Assembly (NCBI RefSeq): GCF_005503365.1
Contig: NZ_SCML01000020.1
Span: forward strand, 1-64,000
Direction of reading: 5' to 3'
Source: Hydrogenophaga sp. 2FB
GTDB taxonomy: Bacteria; Pseudomonadota; Gammaproteobacteria; Burkholderiales; Burkholderiaceae_C
Length of the DNA: 64,000 nt
Shown here: in pieces, positions 45,782 through 54,044 of the stretch
Numbering within the stretch: position 1 is the stretch's first letter
How the letters are laid out: each line of letters starts with the position of its first letter
Made by a program: the position numbers and the translations under genes
Notes under the pieces: model-generated
Database searches by the model: none
What the model saw: only the letters and a program-made list of their open reading frames with translations
What the model was told of the DNA's origin: nothing

Positions 45782-46579
45782 TCAAAGAGAGGGCGCATGG
45801 GCGCGCTCGGGCACCACGATCAGCTGCTGTGGAAGGAAGCCGTCCTGTTCGTTCTTCACCGCGTAACCCAAGGGGTTGGCGACGATGCGGCAGCGACCCA
45901 CGCGCACGTCGGTGGGGCAATGCAGGTGGCCGTGCAGCCAGAGATCGGCCTGCGCCAACCAATCGTCCAGCCCGTTGCAGAAACCCGCGGTGCCCGGGCT
46001 CAGGCCGTAGCGCGGGTCGGCGCTGTGCAGCGTGGGCGCGAAGTGTGTCACCACGACGGTCGGGCCCTCGAACGGTTCGGCCAGGGCGTTGCGCAACCAG
46101 TGCTGGCATTCCAGCGCCAGCTCGCGCATGGCCTGGGCGTCGAAGAGCCGCCCACCACGGCGGCCCGCCATCTTCACGAGGTAGTGGTTGGCGGCGCGGT
46201 AGGCCTTCTCGCGTTCGCCGAGCGCGTCGTAGTCGCTCCACAGCGTGGTGCCGACGAAGCGCACACCTTGCAGCACACGCGTTTCGCGCTCCAGCCAGAT
46301 CAGGCCCAGGCGCTCGCAGGTCTTGCGCAGCCGGTCGTGGGCGTCGTCCACGTCGAGCGCGTCGTACTCGTGGTTGCCGGGCACGAACAACACCGGCACC
46401 GGCCAGTGGGCAAAGCGGCTCAGGCCCCAGTCGGCCTCGCCCATGGCGCTGCCGTCGCGGCGCAGTTGGTAAGAGCCGACGTCACCCGCGAGCACCAGCA
46501 GATCGGCGCCGGGGGCGGGCGTGGGGACGAAGTCCGGGTTGGCTTCGAGGTGCAGGTCGCTGAGCAGCTGAAGTTTCAT
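45782..46579 (-). CDS. Calcineurin-like metallophosphoesterase
   Basis: 265 residues. Metal-binding motifs in order: SDLHLE, AGDVGS, PGNHEYD, THFAPT and GHLH, i.e. the full di-metal phosphoesterase set. It cleaves phosphomono- or diesters; the substrate is unknown. Starts at MKLQLLSDLHLE, 71 bases upstream of the stress-protein gene's start and on the same strand. Confidence 0.9.
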   Translation of the reverse strand: MKLQLLSDLHLEANPDFVPTPAPGADLLVLAGDVGSYQLRRDGSAMGEADWGLSRFAHWPVPVLFVPGNHEYDALDVDDAHDRLRKTCERLGLIWLERETRVLQGVRFVGTTLWSDYDALGEREKAYRAANHYLVKMAGRRGGRLFDAQAMRELALECQHWLRNALAEPFEGPTVVVTHFAPTLHSADPRYGLSPGTAGFCNGLDDWLAQADLWLHGHLHCPTDVRVGRCRIVANPLGYAVKNEQDGFLPQQLIVVPERAHAPSL

Positions 46580-46602
46580 GCGCGCATTGTGGGCCAGGGC
46601 GT

Positions 46603-47613
46603 TCAAGCCTTGGGTGGACGAGGGCGTTTCGCGGCGGGTGGGGCGTTCGTGGGCTCGGTGGCGCGAAATTCGATGGCCGACGCGCGCGCCACGGCCTCCC
46701 GCAGCCAGCGGTGGGCGGTGTTGTGTGTGGCGTTCCGGTGCCACAGCGAATCCACATGCACCGGGGGCACCTGCAGCGGCAGCTCGCACGCCGCGAGCTC
46801 ATGCTCCATGCCGGTGGCGCCCACGAAGTGGCGCGGCAGCACGGTGAGCATGTCGGTCGTGGCCACCACGCGGCCAGCTGTGAAGAACTGATTGACCGTG
46901 AGCACCACGCGGCGCTTGCGCGACATCGCCGCGAGCGCCTCGTCCACGAACCCGAACGGGCGGCCCGAGAAACTCACCAGCAAATGGCGCGCCTCGCAAT
47001 ATTCGTCCAGGCTCAAGGGTTTACCGGCCAGGGGATGGCCGCGCCGCATAACCACCACGTACTCGCCGACGTACAGCTGTTGATGGTGGAAGTTCGGGTT
47101 GTGCTCCTGCAGGTGCAGCGCGCCCAGCTCGGCCAGCACGCCAGGGAAATAGCCGATGGCCAGATCCACCGTGCCGGACTCGAGCAGGTCCCGCGGATCG
47201 CGCGTGGTCAGCGGAAGTATGCGCAGGTTCGCGCCCGGCGCTTCGCTGTCGAAGATGTCCATCAGCGCCGGCATGAGCTTGGCGGCGGTGGCATCGGCCA
47301 TCGCCAGCAGGAAGGCGTTGCGCGCGCTGGCCGGCTCGAAGGTGCCGGGCGCGAGCGACTCGCGCAGCAAGTGAAGGGCGTCGCGCACCGTGGGCCACAG
47401 CGTCAGCGCGGCTGGTGTGGGCTCCACGCCATAGCCCGAACGCCGCACCAGGTCGTCGCCCAGCACGTCGCGCAGGCGGCGCAGCGCGTTGCTCACGGCC
47501 GGCTGCGTCATCGCGAGGTTGTGGGCCGCGCGCGTGAGGTTGCGCTCGGTCATCACCTCGTCGAAGACGCGCAGCAAGTTCAGGTCCAGGGTGCGGAAAT
47601 TGAGGTCATTCAT
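46603..47613 (-). CDS. LysR-family regulator (NodD/NahR-like)
   Basis: 336 residues. RTLDLNLLRVFDEVMTERNLTRAAHNLAMTQPAVSNALRRLRD is the NahR/NodD-type helix-turn-helix; the effector domain follows and the tail is Pro/Lys/Arg-rich. A dyad matching a LysR box overlaps its own start codon, which suggests autoregulation. The probable target is the divergent gene at 47717. An adjacent GTG one codon upstream is an alternative start. Confidence 0.9.
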   Translation of the reverse strand: MNDLNFRTLDLNLLRVFDEVMTERNLTRAAHNLAMTQPAVSNALRRLRDVLGDDLVRRSGYGVEPTPAALTLWPTVRDALHLLRESLAPGTFEPASARNAFLLAMADATAAKLMPALMDIFDSEAPGANLRILPLTTRDPRDLLESGTVDLAIGYFPGVLAELGALHLQEHNPNFHHQQLYVGEYVVVMRRGHPLAGKPLSLDEYCEARHLLVSFSGRPFGFVDEALAAMSRKRRVVLTVNQFFTAGRVVATTDMLTVLPRHFVGATGMEHELAACELPLQVPPVHVDSLWHRNATHNTAHRWLREAVARASAIEFRATEPTNAPPAAKRPRPPKA

Positions 47614-47626
47614 CACTGTTGTGAAT
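47608..47626. promoter_or_regulatory. Candidate LysR box at the start of the LysR gene
   Basis: ATTCATCACTGTTGTGAAT is an imperfect 19-bp dyad (arms ATTCAxxAC and GTxxTGAAT) with the T-N11-A geometry; a third half-site ATTCATCA lies at 47630. It overlaps the LysR gene's start codon and lies 90 bases before the divergent gene. Confidence 0.5.
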
Positions 47627-47716
47627 GTAATTCATCATAAAGATAAAGTGGGAGGATATGAGGGTTTCCCCTAACATTCGGGTGTCCAAAAGACATTTAC
47701 CCCAAAGGAGTTCGCC

Positions 47717-48289
47717 ATGAGCACATTCGCATCCCATCCTTCTGCCCCGCTGGGCTCGCGCCCGGCATCCGCCCCTGCGCACAAGGGGGTTGAGGGCGTT
47801 CGTCGCCGCGGCGAAAACACGCGCGGCCTGGCCGCCATGTTGCTGGCCGCCGTGCTGGCTGCCCTGGTGGTCGCCGCCGACCGCCTGATCAGCACCTGGG
47901 CCGACGACCAATTGTTCCTCGCCTGGGTCCTTCTGTGGGTGGTCGTGTTCGCCGGCATGGCCCTGTTTGCCGACACCGCCCGCTCGCTGGCCCGTCGCGC
48001 CGTGGTGGCGCTGGACGGTTGGTCGCAGGCCCTGGCCGAAGCGCGCGCCGAAACCCGTCTGTGGGAACTGGCCCGCATGGACCACCGCCTGATGACCGAA
48101 TTGCAAGCGGCCCGCACGCGCGCGCAGGACGAGCAGGAGGTCGTGGCAGCGCCTGTGCAGCAGTCCTTTGACGACGCCCTGGCGCCGCTGGGCCTGCCCG
48201 AAGCGCCCAAGGTCCTCGAGCAGGTGCTGAGCCACTGGGAGCGCGTGGGCATGGCCCGCGCCCGCAGGCAGCTGGCGCAATACTACTGA
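47717..48289 (+). CDS. Two-span membrane protein of unknown function
   Basis: 190 residues. Two hydrophobic helices (GLAAMLLAAVLAALVVAA and LFLAWVLLWVVVFAGMALFA) lie near residues 37-82. A charged, probably helical cytoplasmic C-terminus rich in Ala/Arg/Glu follows (WSQALAEARAETRLWELARM). No family recognised. AAAGGAG precedes the start. It is divergent from a LysR regulator and ends at a strong terminator. Confidence 0.8.
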   Translation: MSTFASHPSAPLGSRPASAPAHKGVEGVRRRGENTRGLAAMLLAAVLAALVVAADRLISTWADDQLFLAWVLLWVVVFAGMALFADTARSLARRAVVALDGWSQALAEARAETRLWELARMDHRLMTELQAARTRAQDEQEVVAAPVQQSFDDALAPLGLPEAPKVLEQVLSHWERVGMARARRQLAQYY

Positions 48290-48305
48290 CGCGCCAAGCG
48301 CCCAT

Positions 48306-48341
48306 AAAAAAACGCCACCGGTTTCCGGTGGCGTTTTTTTT
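48306..48341. terminator. Strong bidirectional rho-independent terminator
   Basis: A perfect 16-bp stem (7 A + CGCCACCGG / CCGGTGGCG + 7 T) around TTT, followed by one more T, between the convergent membrane-protein gene and pckG. Confidence 0.93.
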
Positions 48342-48357
48342 GCTCGGCCGACGTGTC

Positions 48358-50217
48358 TCAGGCGGCCAGGCGTTTTTCGATCGCGGCCTTGGTTTCCTCC
48401 AGCTCGCGCGGCAGGTGGTACGCCAGCTGGGTGAACAGCTCGCTGTGCAGGCCCAGTTCCTCGGCCCAGGCCGCCTTGTCGATGTGGGTCACGGTGCGGT
48501 ACTGATCGGCCGAGAAGTTCAGGCCTTCCCAGTGGATGTCCTCGAAGCGCGGGCTCACGCCAAAAGCGTGTTCGACACCGGCGCCGGCCTGGCCTTCCAG
48601 GCGGTCGATCATCCACTTCAGCACGCGCATGTTTTCGCCGAAGCCGGGCCAGACGAACTTGCCGGCCTCGTCTTTGCGGAACCAGTTCACGCAGAAGATG
48701 CCCGGCAGCTTGGCGCCCTGGGCGGCCAGCTTGTTGCCCACATCCAGCCAGTGCTGGAAGTAATCGCTCATGTTGTAGCCGGTGAACGGCAGCATGGCGA
48801 AGGGGTCGCGGCGCACCACGCCTTGGGCGCCAAAGGCGGCGGCGGTGGTTTCCGAACCCATGGTGGCGGCCATGTAGACGCCCTCGGTCCAGTTGCGCGC
48901 TTCGGTCACCAGCGGCACGGTGGTCGAGCGGCGGCCACCGAAGATGAAGGCGTCGATCGCCACGCCAGCGGGGTCGTCCCAGGCGGCGTCCAGCGCGGGG
49001 TTGTTGGTGGCGGCGACAGTGAAGCGGGCGTTGGGGTGGGCGGCCTTGGCGCCGGTTTCCCTGGCGATCTGCGGCGTCCAGTCCTTGCCTTGCCAGTCGA
49101 TGGCGTGGGCCGGGGCGTCGCCCATGCCTTCCCACCACACGTCGCCGTCGTCGGTCAGCGCGACGTTGGTGAAGATCACGTCACGGTCCAGGCTGGACAT
49201 GCAATTGGGGTTGGTCGCCGTGTTGGTGCCCGGTGCCACGCCAAAGTAGCCGGCTTCGGGGTTGATCGCGTACAGGCGGCCGTCCTGGCCCGGCTTGATC
49301 CAGGCGATGTCGTCGCCAATGGTCGTGACCTTCCAGCCTTCAAAGCCCTTGGGCGGGATCAACATGGCGAAGTTGGTCTTGCCGCAGGCGCTGGGGAAGG
49401 CCGCGGCCACGTGGTACTTCTTGCCTTGGGGGTTGGTCACGCCCAGGATCAGCATGTGTTCGGCCAGCCAGCCCTGGCGCTTGCCCATGGTGGACGCGAT
49501 GCGCAGCGCGAAGCACTTCTTGCCCAGCAGCGCGTTGCCGCCGTAGCCCGAGCCGTAGCTCCAGATTTCGCGGGTCTCGGGGTAGTGGACGATGTACTTG
49601 ATGGTCGGGTTGCAGGGCCAGGTGGTCTTGTCGGTTTCACCTTCGGCCAGCGGCGCGCCCACGGTGTGCACGCAGGGCACGAATTCGCCGTCGCTGCCGA
49701 GCACGTCGTACACGGCCTTGCCCATGCGGGTCATGAGCTTCATGTTGACCGCCACATAGGCGCTGTCGGAGAGCTCGATGCCGACGTGGGCGATCGGGCT
49801 GCCCAGCGGGCCCATGCTGAAAGGCACCACGTACATGGTGCGACCGCGCATGCAGCCGTCAAACAGCGGCTGCAGCGTGGCGCGCATTTCGGCCGGGGCT
49901 TTCCAGTTGTTGGTCGGGCCGGCGTCTTCCTGCTGGGCCGAGCAGATGAAGGTGCGGTCTTCGACGCGCGCCACGTCCGACGGGTCGGAGCAAGCCAGGA
50001 AGCTGTTGGGCCGTTTCACCGGGTCGAGCTTCTTCAGCGTGCCCGCGTCCACGAGCTGCTGGCACAGGCGGGCGTATTCCTCTTCGCTGCCGTCGCACCA
50101 GACGATCTGGTCAGGCTTGCACAGCGCGGCCATGTCGGCCACCCAGGCGATCAGCCGGGCGTTCTTTACATAGGAGGGGGTGTTGAGGGCCAGGCCCTGC
50201 ATCACAGGTGAGTTCAT
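48358..50217 (-). CDS. pckG: Phosphoenolpyruvate carboxykinase (GTP)
   Basis: 619 residues, normal for the GTP-dependent class. [19 protein letters not shown] is the kinase-1a P-loop, [29 protein letters not shown] the kinase-2 and substrate region, and [14 protein letters not shown] the conserved PEPCK segment. It converts oxaloacetate and GTP to PEP, CO2 and GDP, the entry to gluconeogenesis from organic acids such as those made by the catabolic clusters here. GGAG lies eight bases before the ATG at 50217. Confidence 0.97.
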   Translation of the reverse strand: MNSPVMQGLALNTPSYVKNARLIAWVADMAALCKPDQIVWCDGSEEEYARLCQQLVDAGTLKKLDPVKRPNSFLACSDPSDVARVEDRTFICSAQQEDAGPTNNWKAPAEMRATLQPLFDGCMRGRTMYVVPFSMGPLGSPIAHVGIELSDSAYVAVNMKLMTRMGKAVYDVLGSDGEFVPCVHTVGAPLAEGETDKTTWPCNPTIKYIVHYPETREIWSYGSGYGGNALLGKKCFALRIASTMGKRQGWLAEHMLILGVTNPQGKKYHVAAAFPSACGKTNFAMLIPPKGFEGWKVTTIGDDIAWIKPGQDGRLYAINPEAGYFGVAPGTNTATNPNCMSSLDRDVIFTNVALTDDGDVWWEGMGDAPAHAIDWQGKDWTPQIARETGAKAAHPNARFTVAATNNPALDAAWDDPAGVAIDAFIFGGRRSTTVPLVTEARNWTEGVYMAATMGSETTAAAFGAQGVVRRDPFAMLPFTGYNMSDYFQHWLDVGNKLAAQGAKLPGIFCVNWFRKDEAGKFVWPGFGENMRVLKWMIDRLEGQAGAGVEHAFGVSPRFEDIHWEGLNFSADQYRTVTHIDKAAWAEELGLHSELFTQLAYHLPRELEETKAAIEKRLAA

Positions 50218-50435
50218 GGAATCGGCTCCAGAAGTTTGTAAAGCGGTGCACCTCAGAGACACCGACAGCCGCAAGCGTCAGGGGTGACGCGGCGGCTGTC
50301 GAAAGGGTCCCTTCGGGAAAGGGGCGGGCCTCGTCTGCAAGCAGGCCAATGCTGCAATTTTATGAAAGGGACCGGCGGGTTACCAACCCGTTACATGCAA
50401 AACCCGCATAACGTGATGCATGAGACGCCTGGCCG
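50218..50435. promoter_or_regulatory. Upstream region of pckG
   Basis: About 218 bases between the pckG start and the terminator of the next minus-strand gene. It should hold the pckG promoter and leader. The leader includes short GC-rich inverted repeats near 50262-50305 (GACAGCCGC / GCGGCTGTC) that could fold; no known riboswitch class was recognised. Confidence 0.4.
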
Positions 50436-50438
50436 GCC

Positions 50439-50477
50439 AAAAGAAAAGCCGAAGGCCCCGGTCGGGGCGTTCGGCTT
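50439..50477 (-). terminator. Rho-independent terminator of the 47-residue protein gene
   Basis: A stem of AAGCCGAA plus GCCCC paired with GGGGC plus TTCGGCTT; on the minus strand it is followed by TTTTCTTTTGG. Lies 20 bases past the small gene's stop. Confidence 0.85.
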
Positions 50478-50497
50478 GGGCGGAGGCGCTGAACGGA

Positions 50498-50641
50498 TCA
50501 GGCCATGAACACAGCGATGAAGGCCAGCAGGAACATGAGCACGCCGCCGGCGATGGGCAGGACGACGGGCATGTAAGGGACGATGGACTCCACCAGGTCG
50601 TCGGAATGTTCGCTGGGCGTGTGGCTTTCGTGCTTGGACAT
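50498..50641 (-). CDS. Small single-span membrane protein (47 aa)
   Basis: The reading frame encodes 47 residues: a polar acidic N-terminus (MSKHESHTPSEHSDDLVESI) then one membrane helix (VVLPIAGGVLMFLLAFIAVF) ending in MA. CGGAG lies about ten bases upstream and a clear terminator follows, so this is a self-contained transcription unit. Function unknown. It is easily missed by length cut-offs. Confidence 0.8.
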   Translation of the reverse strand: MSKHESHTPSEHSDDLVESIVPYMPVVLPIAGGVLMFLLAFIAVFMA

Positions 50642-50701
50642 GGTGCGGGGCTCCGTCAGGGGTTCAAAACTCCTGCGATTTTACGGGATGGGGCTGCGAC
50701 C

Positions 50702-51130
50702 TCAGAGCAGGGCGTAGGTGGTGCTGGCGCGGCACACGCTGCGGCCATCGTTCGCGCCGCAGATGTCGATTTCGCCGAACGCCAGGTTTTTGCCCGCGCG
50801 GATCACGCGCGCGGTGATGCGCGCATCCTGCCCCGAGAGCGGTTTGAGGAAGCTGGTGTTGAGCTGCACCGTGGTCATGGGCCGGTGGGAGCCCAGTTGC
50901 GTGACGATGGCCAGCACCATGGCGGTGTCGGCGGCCGCCATCATGGCCTGGCCGCACAGCATGCCGCCCACGCGTGAGAGCTGGTCGCTTTGCGGCAGCA
51001 CCAACGTCACTTCGCCGTCGGCAAACGATGCCACTTTCAGACCCATGGCCTGGATCCAGGGCGCGAACCACTCGGCCAGCAGGCCCTGGAGCAACTCGTG
51101 GGTGATGGCTGTGTCGGGGTTCTGCGCCAT
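50702..51130 (-). CDS. PaaI-family hotdog thioesterase
   Basis: 142 residues. RVGGMLCGQAMMAAADTAMVLAIV corresponds to the PaaI HGG-type active-site helix with Cys in place of His (LCGQ), and TTVQLNTSFLKPLSGQDARI is the second conserved block. Such proteins cleave acyl-CoA thioesters; substrate unknown. Four bases downstream of the channel gene on the same strand, so probably cotranscribed. Confidence 0.85.
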   Translation of the reverse strand: MAQNPDTAITHELLQGLLAEWFAPWIQAMGLKVASFADGEVTLVLPQSDQLSRVGGMLCGQAMMAAADTAMVLAIVTQLGSHRPMTTVQLNTSFLKPLSGQDARITARVIRAGKNLAFGEIDICGANDGRSVCRASTTYALL

Positions 51131-51134
51131 GCGC

Positions 51135-52595
51135 TCATTCCCCGCGGCGGAACCGGGAGAGCCAATGCTCCATCAGCTTGCCAGCGGCTTCGCGCCCGCC
51201 CAGGCCGAAGGACAGGGCGACGGCCACCGCGACCGCGCCCAGCGTGAGGCCGAAGGCGAGGTTGACGATGTCGTCGGCAATGCCCATGGCGCGCAGGCCC
51301 ATGGCGATCACGAGGGCCAGGATGGCGTAGCGGCCAATGCGCGCCAGGCCCTTGGTGCCGGGGCCGCTGGCGCGGTCGATGGCGTCGTAGGCGAGGTTGG
51401 CGAGCCAGAAGCCGATCACCAGGATCGCCGAGCCGAGCAGGATGTCGCCGCCAAAGCGGATGAAGCTCGACACGATGCCGCTGACCTGGCCGAAGCCGAG
51501 CTGCGCGGCCGCTTCCACGGTGGCAAACAGCATGGCGAAGAACAGCACCACGCGGCCCACGGCGGTGGAGGCGCTGGTGTTCTCGAAGGCGTGCGCCATG
51601 TTCACGCGGGCGGGCAGGGTGTCAAAGCCCAGCGTGGCCAGCAGACTGGCCAGCAGCTTGCTGGCGAACGAGGCCACCAGCCAGGTGACCACCAGGATCA
51701 GCGCGGCGGCGATGAGGTGCGGCACCGCCTGCAGGATCAGGTTGAGCATGTCGGTGGCGGGCCTGGAGATGGCTTCGATCTTGAGCGCGTCGAGCGCGGC
51801 GATCAGCGAGGGCAGGAACACCGCCACGAAGACCAGCATGCCGATCACGCGCGAGAGGCTCACCGTGTCGACCAGGCCGGCCTGGTGGCCAAGCTTGTCC
51901 ACGCCCGCCGTGCGGCTGAGGTGGGAGGTGAGGTTGCGCAGCACGGTGGCCACGATCCAGCCCACGCCGCCGATCACGAAAGCCGCCAACGCGTTGGGCA
52001 GCATGTCCAGCGTTTTGGTCACCATGTGGCGCAGCGGATCGAGCAGGCCTTCCATTTGCAGCGCGCCCAGCACGGCGGGCACGAACAGCAGGATCACCAA
52101 CCAGAACAGCGCACCCGAGAGGCTTTCGCTGATGGGCGACATGTCCGCATGTTCGGACAGCGTTTCGTCGAGCGTGGTCTTGTCCAGCAGCTTCTGCGAC
52201 AGCGCGCGCACCACGCTGGCCACCAGCCAACCCAGGAGCGCCAGCATCAACCCGCCGATGATGCGCGGCGCGTACTCGAAGAGCTGCGTGGTGAAGACCG
52301 AGAACGGGCCGGAGACGATCGTCAGGTTCAGCGAGTTGAACACCGCGACCAGGGTGAGCAGGATCACGATCCAGAACAGGGCGAGCGCGACCGCGCCCTC
52401 GATGTCCACGCGCGTGTTGGTGAGCTTGCCGAAGCGGTGGTTGACGCCCACGAAGCCCAGGCTCTTGCGCGTGGCCGCGCGCACGACCACCGCGATGAGC
52501 CAGCCCAGGATGAAGATGGCGAGCGCGCCGAGCAGTTGCGGGATGTGCGTACCCAGCGTGTTCTGCAGCGAATTCCAAAGCGTGTTGGTGTCCAT
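51135..52595 (-). CDS. CmpX-like mechanosensitive-channel-related membrane protein
   Basis: 486 residues with repeated membrane-helix units, each a hydrophobic pair with a GWLxA/GWxxA motif (LGWLIAVVVRAATRK, LGWLVASVVRALSQK, GVGWIVATVLRNL, VTWLVASFASKLL, IGFWLANLAYDAI). This is the conserved TM-helix repeat of CmpX-type proteins rather than a classical MscS core. CmpX affects envelope stress signalling in Pseudomonas. The C-terminal half carries an MscS-like glycine/alanine helix (LTLGAVAVAVALSFGLGG). AGGAGG precedes the start. Confidence 0.87.
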   Translation of the reverse strand: MDTNTLWNSLQNTLGTHIPQLLGALAIFILGWLIAVVVRAATRKSLGFVGVNHRFGKLTNTRVDIEGAVALALFWIVILLTLVAVFNSLNLTIVSGPFSVFTTQLFEYAPRIIGGLMLALLGWLVASVVRALSQKLLDKTTLDETLSEHADMSPISESLSGALFWLVILLFVPAVLGALQMEGLLDPLRHMVTKTLDMLPNALAAFVIGGVGWIVATVLRNLTSHLSRTAGVDKLGHQAGLVDTVSLSRVIGMLVFVAVFLPSLIAALDALKIEAISRPATDMLNLILQAVPHLIAAALILVVTWLVASFASKLLASLLATLGFDTLPARVNMAHAFENTSASTAVGRVVLFFAMLFATVEAAAQLGFGQVSGIVSSFIRFGGDILLGSAILVIGFWLANLAYDAIDRASGPGTKGLARIGRYAILALVIAMGLRAMGIADDIVNLAFGLTLGAVAVAVALSFGLGGREAAGKLMEHWLSRFRRGE

Positions 52596-52683
52596 CGGTC
52601 CCTCCTGGTTGTGTTGGCAGTGCGGCGCATGATGTCAGAGCCGCCGCCACAGCGTCAACCTCCACGCGCCGCGGCGCGTGGTC

Positions 52684-53889
52684 TTACATGGGGACGATCG
52701 CAGCGTCAAAGCCCGCTTCGCGCAGGCGTGAGATGACGAGATCGATGTGTTCACGTCCACGCGTTTGCAGCACGAGCTCGATGGCCACGTTCTGCGCCGC
52801 CAGCAGCGTGAACGCGCGCTGGTGGTGAACCTCGTTGATGTTGGCCCCGGCCTCGGCCACCGTGGCCGTGATGCGCGCGAGGTTGCCCGGCACGTCGCGC
52901 GCGTTCACCTGAATGCGCGCGAGCCGACCGGCGCGCACCATGCCGCGCTCGATGATGGAGGCCAGCAGCATCGGGTCGATGTTGCCGCCGCACAGCACCA
53001 GGCCCACGCGCTGGCCGGCAAAACGCTCCGGGTGTTTGATGAGGGCGGCCAGGCCGGCGGCGCCCGCGCCTTCCACCAGCGTTTTTTCGATCTCCAGCAG
53101 CATCACGATGGCCTGCTCGATGTCGCCCTCGTCGACCAGCAGCAGCTCATCGACCCGGCGCCGCACGATGGCTTCGGTGATCACGCCCGGCGTGCCCACG
53201 GCAATGCCTTCGGCAATCGTGCTCGTGCCCTGCGGCAGGCTGGTGCCCTGAATGGCGTTGACCATGGCGGGAAAACGCTCGGTCTGCACGCCGACGATGC
53301 GGATGTCTGGGCGGATGGCCTTGGCCGCCGTGGCGATGCCGGCGATCAGGCCGCCGCCGCCGATGGCCACCACCAGCGTGTCCAGGTCGGGCTGTTCGCG
53401 CAGCATCTCCAGCGCGAGCGTGCCCTGGCCGGCCACGATGGCTTCGTCGTCGTACGGGTGCACGAACACCAGGCCTTCGCGCTCGGCGAGTTCTCGCGCA
53501 TGCGAACGCGACGCATCCAGCGTGTCGCCGTGCAACACCACCTCGGCGCCGAAGCCGCGCGTGCGCTCCACCTTCACGCCCGGCGTGAAACGCGGCATGA
53601 CGATCACCGCGCGCAGGCCCAGGCGCTGCGCATGGTAGGCCACGCCCTGGGCGTGGTTGCCCGCGCTCATGGCGACCACGCCGCGCGCGCGCTCGTCGGC
53701 CGTGAGTTGCGAGAGCTTGTTGCACGCGCCGCGCTCCTTGAACGAGGCGGTGTATTGCAGGTTCTCGAACTTCAGGAACACCTGACAGCCGGTGAGCTGG
53801 GAAATGGTGCGCGACTCGACGAATGGCGTGTCGAGCACATGCCCTTTCAGACGGGCGGCGGCGGCTTCAATGTCGGCGAGTTGCAGCAT
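52684..53889 (-). CDS. ilvA: Threonine ammonia-lyase with C-terminal ACT domain
   Basis: 401 residues. The PLP Lys is in LQYTASFKERGACNKL; AIGGGGLIAGIA is the phosphate-binding loop. The C-terminal 80 residues form one ACT domain (VNARDVPGNLARITATVAEAGANINEVHHQRAF). This length and single ACT domain match the short threonine dehydratase form found in many Proteobacteria. It makes 2-oxobutanoate from threonine. The start MLQLADIEAA is the family start; longer frames are untypical. Confidence 0.93.
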   Translation of the reverse strand: MLQLADIEAAAARLKGHVLDTPFVESRTISQLTGCQVFLKFENLQYTASFKERGACNKLSQLTADERARGVVAMSAGNHAQGVAYHAQRLGLRAVIVMPRFTPGVKVERTRGFGAEVVLHGDTLDASRSHARELAEREGLVFVHPYDDEAIVAGQGTLALEMLREQPDLDTLVVAIGGGGLIAGIATAAKAIRPDIRIVGVQTERFPAMVNAIQGTSLPQGTSTIAEGIAVGTPGVITEAIVRRRVDELLLVDEGDIEQAIVMLLEIEKTLVEGAGAAGLAALIKHPERFAGQRVGLVLCGGNIDPMLLASIIERGMVRAGRLARIQVNARDVPGNLARITATVAEAGANINEVHHQRAFTLLAAQNVAIELVLQTRGREHIDLVISRLREAGFDAAIVPM

Positions 53890-54044
53890 GGCGCGATTGT
53901 GGCGCAGCCGTTGTGCAGCGCCATGAGGGCAAAGCCTGACAAATTGCCCGAACACGCCGTATCACTCTCTTCCATGATTCATCAAGCTGGGTTATGGTCC
54001 GCTCAAATGCCAACCCAAGGGCCGGCAGTTCAGGAGGTGTCTGG

